Shown piece by piece: positions 9,581 to 19,314 of a stretch of DNA of 64,000 nucleotides. Positions within the stretch are counted from its first letter, which is position 1. Each line of letters starts with the position of its first letter. The notes below the pieces were generated by a model. That model was given only the letters and a program-made list of their open reading frames with translations, was not told the DNA's origin and ran no database searches. Source of the DNA: Sinobacterium norvegicum (lineage in GTDB: Bacteria; Pseudomonadota; Gammaproteobacteria; Pseudomonadales; Sinobacteriaceae); the NCBI RefSeq assembly GCF_923077115.1, contig NZ_CAKLPX010000003.1, positions 124,001-188,000 on the forward strand, written 5' to 3'. Made by a program: the position numbers and the translations under genes.

Positions 9581-10072
9581 ATGCGCGCTTTATTTCTGAT
9601 GTTTATCGTCGTTCCCGTGATTGAGATGTTCTTATTGATTAAGGTCGGCGGTATTATCGGCGCCCTACCAACCATCGGTTTGGTCTTGCTGACGGCCGTC
9701 ATCGGTTCTTGGCTGCTACGTAAAGAGGGTATCTCGACCCTGGCCAGGGCCAACCATAAAATGCAGAGTGGTCAGCTGCCAGCCAAGGAAATGGCCGAGG
9801 GCATCGCCATTGCCGTCGGTGGCGCGCTGTTGCTGACACCGGGTTTTGTCACTGATTTTATTGGTTTTAGCTGTTTAATTCCCGGCATTCGTCGCCCTAT
9901 TATGGCGATGATGATGAAACGAATGGTCGCCGCTGGCGGTACCGTGTATATGCAAGGGCAGAGCCAGAGCTTCAACCATCAAACCGGGCCATTTGACGCC
10001 AACGCATCCCCGCTTGACCGCGACGATCATGATCACGATGTTATCGAGGGTGATTTTCGTCGAGAGAAATAA
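9581..10072 (+). CDS. fxsA: FxsA family membrane protein
   Basis: A 163-residue inner-membrane protein starting MRALFLMFIVVPVIEMFLLI, with the conserved glutamate after the first hydrophobic segment. VGGIIGALPTIGLVLLTAVI and GGALLLTPGFVTDFIGF complete the FxsA core, and the tail is histidine/aspartate-rich (DRDDHDHD). Members often sit beside groESL, as here. In E. coli the homologue suppresses phage F exclusion when overproduced; the general role is unknown. Confidence 0.9.
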   Translation: MRALFLMFIVVPVIEMFLLIKVGGIIGALPTIGLVLLTAVIGSWLLRKEGISTLARANHKMQSGQLPAKEMAEGIAIAVGGALLLTPGFVTDFIGFSCLIPGIRRPIMAMMMKRMVAAGGTVYMQGQSQSFNHQTGPFDANASPLDRDDHDHDVIEGDFRREK

Positions 10073-10122
10073 TCGCCCCGGCGATCGTGGTGGCAAAAAA
10101 CACATTTTTTTTGTCGCCAGCC

Positions 10123-10151
10123 GTTGAAATTGCGGTTTCCCCCCTCCATAT
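10123..10151 (+). promoter_or_regulatory. Sigma-32-type heat-shock promoter of groES-groEL
   Basis: GTTGAAA (10123-10129), a 14-base spacer and CTCCATAT (10144-10151) match the sigma-32 pattern CTTGAAA-N(11-16)-CCCCATNT with one mismatch in each box. It lies about 105 bases before groES. No CIRCE-type inverted repeat is seen in the leader, so heat-shock control by RpoH rather than HrcA is inferred. Confidence 0.75.
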
Positions 10152-10257
10152 ACTTATCCATAAATATTGAGCAGCCCTGTGTGGGGCTGCTAGCCCCTAA
10201 AATAGTAACAATGATCAGGCAGTAGCCTTCATCAACATATCTTTGGAGATATAATCA

Positions 10258-10548
10258 ATGAAACTTCGTCCATTACACGACCGTATCGTAGTTCGTCGCA
10301 AGGAAGAGGAAGCTTTATCTGCAGGCGGTATCGTGCTTCCGGGTTCAGCGAAAGAAAAGCCAAACCAAGGTGAGGTTGTTGCCGTGGGTAGTGGTGCCTT
10401 ACTCGACAGCGGTGAAGTCCGCGCTGTAGCCTTGAATGTAGGCGATGTGGTTGTTTTCGGTCCTTACACCGGCAATGCCATCACCATCGAAGGCGAAGAG
10501 CTAATCATTATGAGCGAAGCTGATATCTTTGCGGTTATCGAAGCTTAA
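10258..10548 (+). CDS. groS: Co-chaperonin GroES
   Basis: A 96-residue protein that caps the GroEL ring. It starts [20 protein letters not shown], has the mobile loop [20 protein letters not shown] near residues 20-40 and ends [10 protein letters not shown]. Standard length for the family. Preceded by GGAGATATAATC and followed by groEL about 80 bases on. Confidence 0.98.
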   Translation: MKLRPLHDRIVVRRKEEEALSAGGIVLPGSAKEKPNQGEVVAVGSGALLDSGEVRAVALNVGDVVVFGPYTGNAITIEGEELIIMSEADIFAVIEA

Positions 10549-10602
10549 TTTATTGACCCACGCTGGGCCGCAACGATGTTGCCTTTTTGCCGAGCGTTTT
10601 AA

Positions 10603-12273
<1,671 letters not shown>

Positions 12274-12295
12274 TCCCAGCACTGAATTAAGTGTG

Positions 12296-12327
12296 AAAAA
12301 AACCCGCTTTTTAGCGGGTTTTTTTGT
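12296..12327 (+). terminator. Rho-independent terminator of groES-groEL
   Basis: AACCCGCT and AGCGGGTT form a perfect 8-bp stem preceded by A-rich sequence and followed by T6. Confidence 0.92.
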
Positions 12328-12329
12328 GG

Positions 12330-12394
12330 CTGGTTTTTGCGCTGACTTCGCTCCGCCCCGCTGCCATGATCGGGCTGCGCGGCTTGTTAGCCGT
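12330..12394 (-). other. Possible attC-like site after the GNAT gene (degenerate)
   Basis: Immediately after the GNAT stop the minus strand reads GGCTAACAAGCCGCGCAGCC, then a GC-rich segment with CCGC/GCGG and CCCG/CGGG complementarity. The TAACAAGC opening is the same as at the site on the other side of the gene and resembles the 5' part of integron attC sites. A matching GTTRRRY end is not clear, so this is a tentative call. Confidence 0.35.
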
Positions 12395-12790
12395 TTATTT
12401 GATTATATACATTCCTTCACTTTCAGGCCGACTTAGTTCAAAACCAAATTTCTCGTATAACGCTGGCACATCAGCCATTAACGTTATATATGCTCCCTTG
12501 GGTGCATCACGATCTAGGTAATCCATAATACTCTGCATTATCATTCGACCAAGTCCTTTTCCCTGATAGCTAGGCTCTACAGCAACATCCACAACTTCAA
12601 AATTCAGTGCACCATCACCAACGACGCGCCCCATACCTACAGTTTGATTATCAATCGTAATATGAACACCAAAAAGGCTGTTTGGCAAAGCTCGTTTTGC
12701 CGCATCATAAGGGCGTGGGGTTAACCCTGAAATATCCCTTAACCGAAGGAAATCATCAACAGAAACTACATTTTCGATTACGTTAAACAA
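12395..12790 (-). CDS. GNAT family N-acetyltransferase
   Basis: A 131-residue acetyl-CoA-dependent acetyltransferase of unknown substrate. The CoA-binding motif A is seen as VVDVAVEPSYQGKGLGRMIM near residues 66-86, and motif B as ALYEKFGFEL near residue 110. The start is a TTG at 12790, seven bases after GGAG; no ATG fits the fold better. The gene is leftward, isolated from metabolic neighbours and bounded on both sides by attC-like sequence, which suggests a captured gene cassette. Confidence 0.87.
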   Translation of the reverse strand: MFNVIENVVSVDDFLRLRDISGLTPRPYDAAKRALPNSLFGVHITIDNQTVGMGRVVGDGALNFEVVDVAVEPSYQGKGLGRMIMQSIMDYLDRDAPKGAYITLMADVPALYEKFGFELSRPESEGMYIIK

Positions 12791-12810
12791 ACTCGAACTC
12801 CAAAAATTGG

Positions 12811-12860
12811 TAACGCCCGCCTGACCTGCCTGAGGTCATGTGCAGTCGCTTGTTATATGC
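12811..12860 (-). other. attC-like recombination site between two leftward genes
   Basis: On the minus strand the segment begins GGCATATAACAAGCGACTGC and ends GGCGGGCGTTA. TAAC at one end pairs with GTTA at the other, and inside is a perfect TGACCT/AGGTCA stem. This layout (complementary ends, internal imperfect palindrome, short, between two small genes of the same direction) is that of an integron attC site, though it is shorter than most. Recombination activity is inferred only. Confidence 0.5.
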
Positions 12861-12862
12861 CT

Positions 12863-13402
12863 TCACTTCGAAAGAACACTTTCAGTTAAGTATTTAAGTT
12901 GTGCAATAACCATAAGAGTCTTTCCCAAAATGTCGCGGAAGTCAAAATATGATAACTCTTTTGAAATTGTACTTTTATTCCATGCTATAAATTTTTTACG
13001 ATTTTCTGGATTATTTGTATGCGCAAGATCACCATAAAGAAAACCTTGATAAATATCCCAGTTGGACATTATTTCACCATTGTAAATAAGTGATGAGTCA
13101 GAATTCCAATACTTTTTAATCCACGCCTGAATCTCTATTAAGTTTTCCAGCTTAGTTTCGTCCGCCCCAAATTTTTTGAAATGAGAATGTAAATTGTTGA
13201 CTCGGAAGTTCTCGTTTTTTTGAAAGAATAATCTATGCGTCAAAAGAAATGCATCAAGCTCTTCTTCAGTTGGGCCTATGTAGTCTATTATTTCAGAGCC
13301 TATTGTGACCTTATGCTCTTTCTGCATTTTTTTCGACAATGAGCTAGCAATAAGCTTTTCTGCTTTGACAACGAATAACTCAAGAACTTCTTTAGAATGC
13401 AT
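12863..13402 (-). CDS. Hypothetical protein, possible cassette gene
   Basis: A 179-residue, lysine-rich, probably cytoplasmic protein starting MHSKEVLELFVVKAEKLIAS. I recognise no family. It is predicted mostly helical, with no signal peptide or membrane segment, and has tryptophan/tyrosine-rich stretches (AWIKKYWNSDSSLIYNGEI). Base composition is clearly more AT-rich than the flanking groEL and methyltransferase genes, which points to recent acquisition. Upstream is GCGTTATATGAACGC and downstream an attC-like site, again as in gene cassettes. Coding potential is supported by length and by its fit between the two sites. Confidence 0.7.
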   Translation of the reverse strand: MHSKEVLELFVVKAEKLIASSLSKKMQKEHKVTIGSEIIDYIGPTEEELDAFLLTHRLFFQKNENFRVNNLHSHFKKFGADETKLENLIEIQAWIKKYWNSDSSLIYNGEIMSNWDIYQGFLYGDLAHTNNPENRKKFIAWNKSTISKELSYFDFRDILGKTLMVIAQLKYLTESVLSK

Positions 13403-13818
13403 AGCTAAACTCTAGCGTTCATATAACGCTTATTCCACTGACTAATCGGTATAACCTGCCATTTGTATATATCCGTTTATGCCCTTATCTCACTGTCATT
13501 TCAAGGTATTCCGTCTTCTCGGCGTTATACGGAGAACAGGGCCAATATTACTACTTTTACTGTGTCTATATGCAGTGGTTGCCCCCCGACGCTATCCAAG
13601 AGACTAATCGAGTATCCAAAATACTGTGCGCAACCCAGGCCGCGCAGTCGATCATTGCTCTCGACTGTAAAAAGCGCAGCGACAGGAGAGCGGTGTGACT
13701 GACGGAGTGGCGTTTGGAGTGACACGCGAAGTGATGATTCGGCATCGCTTGGTTGTGGTATCGGCGGGCGCAGCTGAGGTGATATATTAGGGCTTTATTT
13801 ACCAGCAAGAGATCCCCC
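13403..13818. other. Intergenic stretch, no convincing gene
   Basis: The left end holds ATATAACGC (start of the unknown gene's cassette on the minus strand), and about 90-110 bases on, at 13525-13535, is GCGTTATAC in the opposite sense. The pair could be the ends of a longer attC. Short open frames exist on both strands but none has a ribosome-binding site or a recognisable protein. The last bases should hold the promoter of the rightward methyltransferase. Confidence 0.4.
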
Positions 13819-14412
13819 ATGGTCAACAAACCCGTCGCCGAAGCCTGCCTGCGTAACCAGCAGCCGATTGCCGAGATTTTGCAGCAGTATCTTGGTGATC
13901 AGCGCTGCTTATTAGAAATCGGCAGTGGCACCGGGCAGCATGCGGTTTACTGTGCCGAGCGCCTGCCACAGTTGCAGTGGCAGCCGACGGAGCTGGCCGG
14001 CAATATTGCCGGTATCGATCTGTGGCGTCGGGATGCCGGGCTCGATAATATACTGCCACCGCTAATCCTCGATCTCGACCAGCCCTGGCCGCAGGTGGCG
14101 GCGGACAATATCTTTACCGCCAACACCGTGCACTTTGTGTCGCAGGCCAGTGTCGATAATTTGTTTGCCCAGGCCGGCCAGCGTTTGCCGGTGAAAGGCC
14201 TGCTGATGATTTATGGCCCGTTTAACCAGGGGCATCAATACACCAGCGAGGGAAATCGGGGGTTGGATCAGTGGCTGAAAACCTCGGTTAACCCGCAGGC
14301 AGGCATCAAGGATATCGGCGATATTACCACGCTGGCGGCGGTGAATAACCTTACTCTGATCGCCCGTCACACCATGCCGGCGAACAACTTGATGCTGGTG
14401 TTTCGTCGTTAA
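13819..14412 (+). CDS. DUF938 family SAM-dependent methyltransferase
   Basis: A 197-residue class I methyltransferase-like protein of the DUF938 family. The SAM-binding motif LLEIGSGTGQHAVYCAERLP is near residue 31, followed by WQPTEL, and FTANTVHFVSQ is near residue 96. Next is MIYGPFNQGHQYTSEGNRGL, a characteristic segment of this family. The substrate is not known for the family. It is a single rightward gene upstream of the TetR regulator, with no sign that the two are linked. Confidence 0.85.
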   Translation: MVNKPVAEACLRNQQPIAEILQQYLGDQRCLLEIGSGTGQHAVYCAERLPQLQWQPTELAGNIAGIDLWRRDAGLDNILPPLILDLDQPWPQVAADNIFTANTVHFVSQASVDNLFAQAGQRLPVKGLLMIYGPFNQGHQYTSEGNRGLDQWLKTSVNPQAGIKDIGDITTLAAVNNLTLIARHTMPANNLMLVFRR

Positions 14413-14440
14413 TTGCGAGTTGACGGTGATTACTTGTTGC

Positions 14441-14462
14441 TAACCTACCTGCAGGTAAGTTA
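14441..14462. promoter_or_regulatory. Palindromic operator before the TetR gene
   Basis: TAACCTACCTGCAGGTAAGTTA is a near-perfect inverted repeat (one mismatched pair) 11 bases before the regulator start. It shares the pattern AACCTACyNGyAGGnnnGTT with the palindrome before the oxidoreductase gene, so it is a likely autoregulatory site. Confidence 0.7.
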
Positions 14463-14473
14463 GGATTCTCTTC

Positions 14474-15049
14474 ATGCAAACCAGACCTCACAACCGCAAA
14501 CAGCAGATAGTTGAACTCGGCATCGATCTTCTACAGACCCATGGCTTCGAGAATTTCAGCTATCAAGACCTGTCCCGCCAACTGGGTATTACCAAGGCGA
14601 GTATTCATCACCACTTCCCCAAGAAATCTGATTTGGGCGTGGCGCTGTGTGAGGCGATTCAACAGTGGCATGAGCACCAATATCGACAGGTACGCAGTAT
14701 GCAGGGTGGTGCGCTGGATAAGCTGCGTCATTATCTTGCTCGGTTGCAGCAATATGTCGCCGACGAGGGAAAAATCTGCCCATTGAGTAGTTTGCAAAGT
14801 GATATCACGGTATTGCCCGACGAGATGGTAACGGCGATCAAACGCCTCGATCACCATGAGACGGCTTTTATCGCCGAGATCTTACAGCAGGGTCGGGACA
14901 ATGGTGATTTTGGCTTCCAAGGGTCGGTGATGAGTCAGGCGATGATTGTGGTGTTGTCGTGTAAGGGGGCGCTGCAATACGCCCGTATTCACGGTGATAA
15001 TATTTTTACCGATACCGTAAAGCAGTTAGAGACCATGCTGCAGCGGTAA
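14474..15049 (+). CDS. TetR/AcrR family regulator, NemR-like
   Basis: A 191-residue repressor. The N-terminal helix-turn-helix is visible as SYQDLSRQLGITKASIHHHF, residues about 30-50. The ligand domain has a conserved cysteine in GKICPLSSLQSD near residue 101, the position where NemR-type repressors sense electrophiles or oxidants. It directly precedes an old yellow enzyme gene, the nemR-nemA arrangement, and both promoters carry similar palindromes. Regulation of the neighbour by electrophiles is inferred from that context. Confidence 0.88.
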   Translation: MQTRPHNRKQQIVELGIDLLQTHGFENFSYQDLSRQLGITKASIHHHFPKKSDLGVALCEAIQQWHEHQYRQVRSMQGGALDKLRHYLARLQQYVADEGKICPLSSLQSDITVLPDEMVTAIKRLDHHETAFIAEILQQGRDNGDFGFQGSVMSQAMIVVLSCKGALQYARIHGDNIFTDTVKQLETMLQR

Positions 15050-15063
15050 TTTTTTATTTTCGT

Positions 15064-15087
15064 AACCATCCTACTAGTAGGTTGGTT
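15064..15087. promoter_or_regulatory. Palindromic operator before the old yellow enzyme gene
   Basis: AACCATCCTACTAGTAGGTTGGTT is an inverted repeat with one mismatched pair and a perfect 12-bp core. It lies in the 81-base gap between the TetR stop and the enzyme start. Read on the minus strand it matches the first operator over 20 bases. Confidence 0.7.
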
Positions 15088-15130
15088 TTATTTGACAGCC
15101 ATTTTTGGCGATAGCTAACGAGTGAAAAAT

Positions 15131-16240
15131 ATGAGTCAGCAAAACAGTTTATTTGCCCCCGTGCAGTTGAGTAAGCTCTCTCTGCCCAATCGCGTTGTCA
15201 TGGCGCCGATGACCCGTTCTTTTTCACCGGGTAATGTGCCGAATGATTTGGTGGTGGAATACTATCGTCGCCGCGCCGCCGGTGGTGTCGGTCTGATTAT
15301 TACCGAGGGCACCTGTGTTGGCCATAAGGCGGCATCGGGCTACCCCAATGTCCCATTTATTGCCGGCGAAGAAGCCCTGGCCGGCTGGAAAAGAGTGGTC
15401 GATGCGGTGCACGCCGAGGGCGGAAAAATTGCACCACAGCTATGGCATGTTGGCGGTATTCGCGCCCCCGGTATTGAACCTGGCGGTGATACCCCAGGCT
15501 ATAGCCCGTCGGGTATGGCGATGCCTAATATGGTGACGGGGCACGCGATGACCAAGCAGGATATTGACGAGGTGATTGCCGCCTACGCTTTGGCCGCCAA
15601 ACAGGCCAAGGAGATTGGCTTTGATGCCGTCGAAATTCACGCCGCCCATGGCTATCTGATCGACCAATTTTTCTGGGCCGAAACCAACCATCGTACCGAT
15701 GAGTACGGCGGTGATTTGGCCGCACGTTCACGTTTTGCGTTAGAAATTGTCCGAGCAGTACGCGCCGAAGTTGGTGAGGACTTCCCGATTATGATGCGCT
15801 GGTCGCAGTGGAAGCAGCAGCAGTATGAGGCGCGTTTGGTTGAAACGCCGGAGCAATTGGCCGACTTCTTAACGCCCTTTGTCGACGCTGGCGTCGATAT
15901 TTTCCACTGCTCCACCCGTCGTTTCTGGGATGCGGAATTTGCAGGCAGCAATCTTAACCTGGCCGGCTGGGTCAAAAAGCTAACCGGCAAGGAAACCATT
16001 ACGGTGGGCAGTGTCGGCTCGAGCAATGACTTCCTGCCTATCGATGGCAGCCATGACTTCCAAGCAGCGGAGCCGGCCAGTTTGGATAAGCTGATTGAGC
16101 GCCTGGATAATCAAGAGTTTGACCTGGTCGCCGTCGGCCGCGCCTTGATTGCCAACCCGGATTGGGCCAATAAAACCCGTGATGGTTTGACCGAGTCGTT
16201 AGAGTCTTACAGCAAAGAGCGCTTGCAGACCTTGGTGTAA
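15131..16240 (+). CDS. Old yellow enzyme, NemA-like ene-reductase
   Basis: A 369-residue FMN-dependent NAD(P)H oxidoreductase (TIM barrel) that reduces activated double bonds and similar electrophiles. It starts MSQQNSLFAPVQLSKLSLPN. FMN and substrate residues are seen in NRVVMAPMTRSF, QLWHVGG and EIHAAHGYLIDQFF, with HRTDEYGG following, all typical of the family. The C-terminal part has LVAVGRALIANPDW. ATG 15131 is taken rather than the GTG nine bases earlier. Control by the upstream TetR protein is likely. Confidence 0.92.
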   Translation: MSQQNSLFAPVQLSKLSLPNRVVMAPMTRSFSPGNVPNDLVVEYYRRRAAGGVGLIITEGTCVGHKAASGYPNVPFIAGEEALAGWKRVVDAVHAEGGKIAPQLWHVGGIRAPGIEPGGDTPGYSPSGMAMPNMVTGHAMTKQDIDEVIAAYALAAKQAKEIGFDAVEIHAAHGYLIDQFFWAETNHRTDEYGGDLAARSRFALEIVRAVRAEVGEDFPIMMRWSQWKQQQYEARLVETPEQLADFLTPFVDAGVDIFHCSTRRFWDAEFAGSNLNLAGWVKKLTGKETITVGSVGSSNDFLPIDGSHDFQAAEPASLDKLIERLDNQEFDLVAVGRALIANPDWANKTRDGLTESLESYSKERLQTLV

Positions 16241-16336
16241 CGTCCGTTATCCACAGCGTTAACAATAGTGCAGGCGCTGGCAGCATAGTCGCGTCTGTAC
16301 TATCTTTTTGATTTTTGATTTTTATAAGGAAATCCT

Positions 16337-16759
16337 ATGCCACTGTTACAGGATTATCATACGGCGTTATTCGGTTTTTTCGTTATTGTTCTGACTCTGA
16401 TAGTGCAGACCATGGTGGCTGCCTTTAGCAAGGCGTCGATGCCGGGCGCGGTGCCGGGTAAGATCGATGCCAGCCTCAGCCATGAATCGTTTGTTTTCCG
16501 CGCCAACCGCACCGTGGCCAACTCACTGGAAAACGTGCCGGCGATATTAGGCAGTTTTATATTGGCGGTTTTAAGCGGCGCCGATGCACAGTGGACGGCA
16601 ATTTTTGTTTGGCTTTATGCGCTGGCCAGGTTGCTGCACATGGTGCTGTACTATGTTATTGCCACCGAGAAAAACCCCAGCCCGCGCTCTTATTTTTACC
16701 TGCTGGGCGTGATTGCCACCTTGGGCTTATTGATCACCGGCTTGCTTGCCCTGCTATAG
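16337..16759 (+). CDS. MAPEG family membrane protein
   Basis: A 140-residue inner-membrane protein with four hydrophobic segments. The family motif is visible as RANRTVANSLENVPAILGSF (residues about 55-74), followed by RLLHMVLYY. Eukaryotic members use glutathione; the bacterial activity is unknown. Start ATG 16337 follows ATAAGGAAATCCT. It is convergent with the ETHE1-type gene, with only three bases between stops. Confidence 0.88.
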   Translation: MPLLQDYHTALFGFFVIVLTLIVQTMVAAFSKASMPGAVPGKIDASLSHESFVFRANRTVANSLENVPAILGSFILAVLSGADAQWTAIFVWLYALARLLHMVLYYVIATEKNPSPRSYFYLLGVIATLGLLITGLLALL

Positions 16760-16762
16760 TGT

Positions 16763-17464
16763 TCAGTGCCCCAAAGGTTGTCCGCAGCTCTGATTGGCCG
16801 GTATGGCAATATCCATCAGTTTGGGATCTGCCAGTTTAAGGTTGTCGAGAATAGCGGCCAACCCCTGCCAATCCCTGACCTGTAAACGTGGGTTGTGTTT
16901 TCTCTCTTCGCCGATGGTGGTCTTGGTCCAGCCCTTATAATCGTGTCCGGGATAGACCGTCACCTCGTCGCCCAAGGGCAGTAGCTTGCTGAATAGACTG
17001 TGGTATAAATCTTTGCTGCTGCCGTGTTGGAAATCCGTTCTGCCGGTGCCACGAATAAGCAGTGTATCGCCGGTAAACAGATAGCCATCGTGCTCATCCA
17101 AATAAAAACAATATGAATCGTTAGTGTGGCCGGGGGTGTAAATAGCCGTCAGTGCTAAGTTGCCGCAGTTGATGAATTCACCATCGTCGATATGACGGTC
17201 GGCACAGTGCATGGTGCTGTGAGTGCCGACTATGGTCTGGCAGCCGGTACGATCCCTCAGCGCCCCTAGGGCGGTTACGTGGTCGGCGTGAACATGGGTA
17301 TCAATAGCGTATTGCAGCATCAGCCCAAGCTCATCAAGCAGCTGTAGGTAATACTCCAAATGCTCCTTAACCGGGTCGATCAACAGCGCCTTGGCACTGT
17401 TTTTGTCGGCGAGTAAGTAGCTGTAGGTGGAGCTTTCTCGGTCAAATAATTGTCTGAAAATCAT
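16763..17464 (-). CDS. ETHE1-type persulfide dioxygenase (MBL fold)
   Basis: A 233-residue metallo-beta-lactamase-fold enzyme. The iron-binding motif is THVHADHVTA near residue 56, with TPGHTNDSYCFY, LFTGDTLLIRGTGRTDFQ and VYPGHDYKGWT following in the order found in ETHE1, which oxidises glutathione persulfide to sulfite. Iron and persulfide specificity are inferred from these family-specific segments. It lies 17 bases after a class V aminotransferase on the same strand, supporting joint work on cysteine-derived sulfane sulfur. Confidence 0.9.
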   Translation of the reverse strand: MIFRQLFDRESSTYSYLLADKNSAKALLIDPVKEHLEYYLQLLDELGLMLQYAIDTHVHADHVTALGALRDRTGCQTIVGTHSTMHCADRHIDDGEFINCGNLALTAIYTPGHTNDSYCFYLDEHDGYLFTGDTLLIRGTGRTDFQHGSSKDLYHSLFSKLLPLGDEVTVYPGHDYKGWTKTTIGEERKHNPRLQVRDWQGLAAILDNLKLADPKLMDIAIPANQSCGQPLGH

Positions 17465-17481
17465 GCGGGTAACCTATATCG

Positions 17482-19164
17482 TTAGCTGGCCAGTTCGTTG
17501 CTGTTAAATGCTGCTGCCACCTGCTGTGGCAGGGCAAACCAGCGCAAGGCTTCTGCACTGGCCGGCAGCTCAAGGCGGTATTGCTGTGCCCCTGGCTGTG
17601 GCGTGGTCAGCAGCTGTTTGGCGGTATCGAGACATTGCTGCAAACAGAAGGTCTCATTGCTCAACTCGTCATCGGTGTGCCGCTGGCTGAAATCGAGTTG
17701 CTGCAGACAGCTGGCCATTGTCATGGTCTTGTTTTGATAGAGCCAAGTACCACTGGCCTGATCAAAATTATAGTACGGCAGTAAGCGCCAGCCGTGTTGG
17801 GCAATCAGCTCGACGGCCTGCACTAAATACTGAAAAGTTGCCTCGTCGATAAAATAGTTAAAATTGAGTCTTACCCAGCCTGGGCGCAACACCATATGGC
17901 CGTTGACCAGTTCTGCCTCCAGCGCCTTGCTGACGGACATCGGCATATTGAGCAGGCTGTGGCCATAGGGGCCGGCGCAGGAGCAGCCGCCACGGGCTTG
18001 GATGCCGAACAGGTCGTTGAGCAGGGCAACGACAAAGCCGTAGTGCAGGTCTTCATCGCGGTGCTTGATCTGCAGCGATACAATCGATAGTCGTTCCGCG
18101 GTAGTGCCACCGAGAATGTCAATGTTGTCGTGCTGCTGCCATTGCTTGAAGGCGCGCTGGATAAAATCAGTTTCGAGCGCCTCGATGGTGTCGGTGCCGA
18201 CATCCTGTTGCAACTTAAAGGCCAGGCCGGCGCGGATGGATTCGATGATGGCCGGTGTGCCGCCTTCTTCGCGGCGCTCGAAATTATCGCTGTAGCGATG
18301 ATCTTCCGGAGTGACATAAGTCACGGTGCCGCCACCGGGTAGGGCCGGCACACTGTTGTTAAGCAGTTGTTTTTTGACCACCAGCACGCCGGGCGTGCCG
18401 GGGCCGCCGATGAATTTGTGCGGCGAGATAAACACAGCATCCTTGTAGCTGTGTTTATCTGGGTTCATGTCGATACCGACATAGGGGGCGGCGGCGGCAT
18501 AATCCCACAGGGATATGGCCTGATGTCGATGCAGCAGGGTGGCGATGGCGTCGACATCGGATTTGATGCCGGTGACATTGGAGGCGGCGGAGAAACTGCC
18601 GATTTTCACCTTGCGATCGGCATATTCAACCAACTTTTGCTGCAGTGTAGCGGTGTCGATTTGACCGTTGTTATCGAGAGGGATGGCCACCACATCGGCA
18701 ATCGACTCGCGCCAGGGTAACTCATTGCTATGGTGCTCGTAGGGGCCGATAAAGACGACAGGGCGGTCATCGGCGGCAATGTTGTCCATTAGCTGATAGC
18801 GCTGGCTGAGGTCGGCCGGCAGGCGAATATTAAGAATGTCGATCAGCTTGTTAATCGCTGCGGTGGCACCGGGGCCACAGAAAATGACCTTGTCATCGTC
18901 GTTGCCGTTAACCGCCGCGCGAATAATCTCCCGCGCCTGCTCGCGCAGTCTTGTTGACTGGGCACCGGTATAAGAGGTCTCGGTGTGAGTATTGGCGTAA
19001 TAGGGCATGACCTGCTGACGAATGTAGTCCTCAATAAAACTGAGGGCACGACCAGAGGCGGTGTAATCGGCATAGACCAAAGGCTTGCGGCCAAAGCTGG
19101 TGGTAATGGGGTGCTTGTCGCCGATCACGGCTTGGCGAATGGTGCTGATAAGGTCGTGGTTCAT
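17482..19164 (-). CDS. Class V PLP aminotransferase, cysteine-desulfurase-like
   Basis: A 560-residue PLP enzyme of the NifS/SufS superfamily. Visible are VYADYTASGRAL near residue 30, VIFCGPGATAAINKLIDIL near 93, SLWDYAAAAPYVGID near 216, the lysine that should hold PLP in FISPHKFIGGPGTPG near 246, and RGGCSCAGPYGHSLL near 390 with two cysteines. It is longer than SufS (about 400) because of a C-terminal extension of roughly 110 residues. Desulfurase activity is plausible but unproven for this subfamily. A DecR-like regulator is divergent upstream and the persulfide dioxygenase follows. Confidence 0.85.
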   Translation of the reverse strand: MNHDLISTIRQAVIGDKHPITTSFGRKPLVYADYTASGRALSFIEDYIRQQVMPYYANTHTETSYTGAQSTRLREQAREIIRAAVNGNDDDKVIFCGPGATAAINKLIDILNIRLPADLSQRYQLMDNIAADDRPVVFIGPYEHHSNELPWRESIADVVAIPLDNNGQIDTATLQQKLVEYADRKVKIGSFSAASNVTGIKSDVDAIATLLHRHQAISLWDYAAAAPYVGIDMNPDKHSYKDAVFISPHKFIGGPGTPGVLVVKKQLLNNSVPALPGGGTVTYVTPEDHRYSDNFERREEGGTPAIIESIRAGLAFKLQQDVGTDTIEALETDFIQRAFKQWQQHDNIDILGGTTAERLSIVSLQIKHRDEDLHYGFVVALLNDLFGIQARGGCSCAGPYGHSLLNMPMSVSKALEAELVNGHMVLRPGWVRLNFNYFIDEATFQYLVQAVELIAQHGWRLLPYYNFDQASGTWLYQNKTMTMASCLQQLDFSQRHTDDELSNETFCLQQCLDTAKQLLTTPQPGAQQYRLELPASAEALRWFALPQQVAAAFNSNELAS

Positions 19165-19314
19165 AGTTGGTCTTCTGTTCGCTGAATAGGTTGATATTTT
19201 AAATCATCAAGCCTGAAAAATTATCCCTTGTTTTGCGCGCATAAATAAAATATAGGAATATTTTGCCGTTATTGGTTTATAATTCGGAATATAATTCCTT
19301 TAACTGTTTTCAAG

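Noticed and set aside
10073-10257. CIRCE element before groES
   Set aside because: No matching inverted repeat was found; the leader instead shows a sigma-32-type promoter.
13525-13829. Two leftward frames (66 and 87 codons) in the gap before the methyltransferase
   Set aside because: No recognisable protein, no ribosome-binding site, and low-complexity Arg/Ser/His composition; I treat the region as intergenic.
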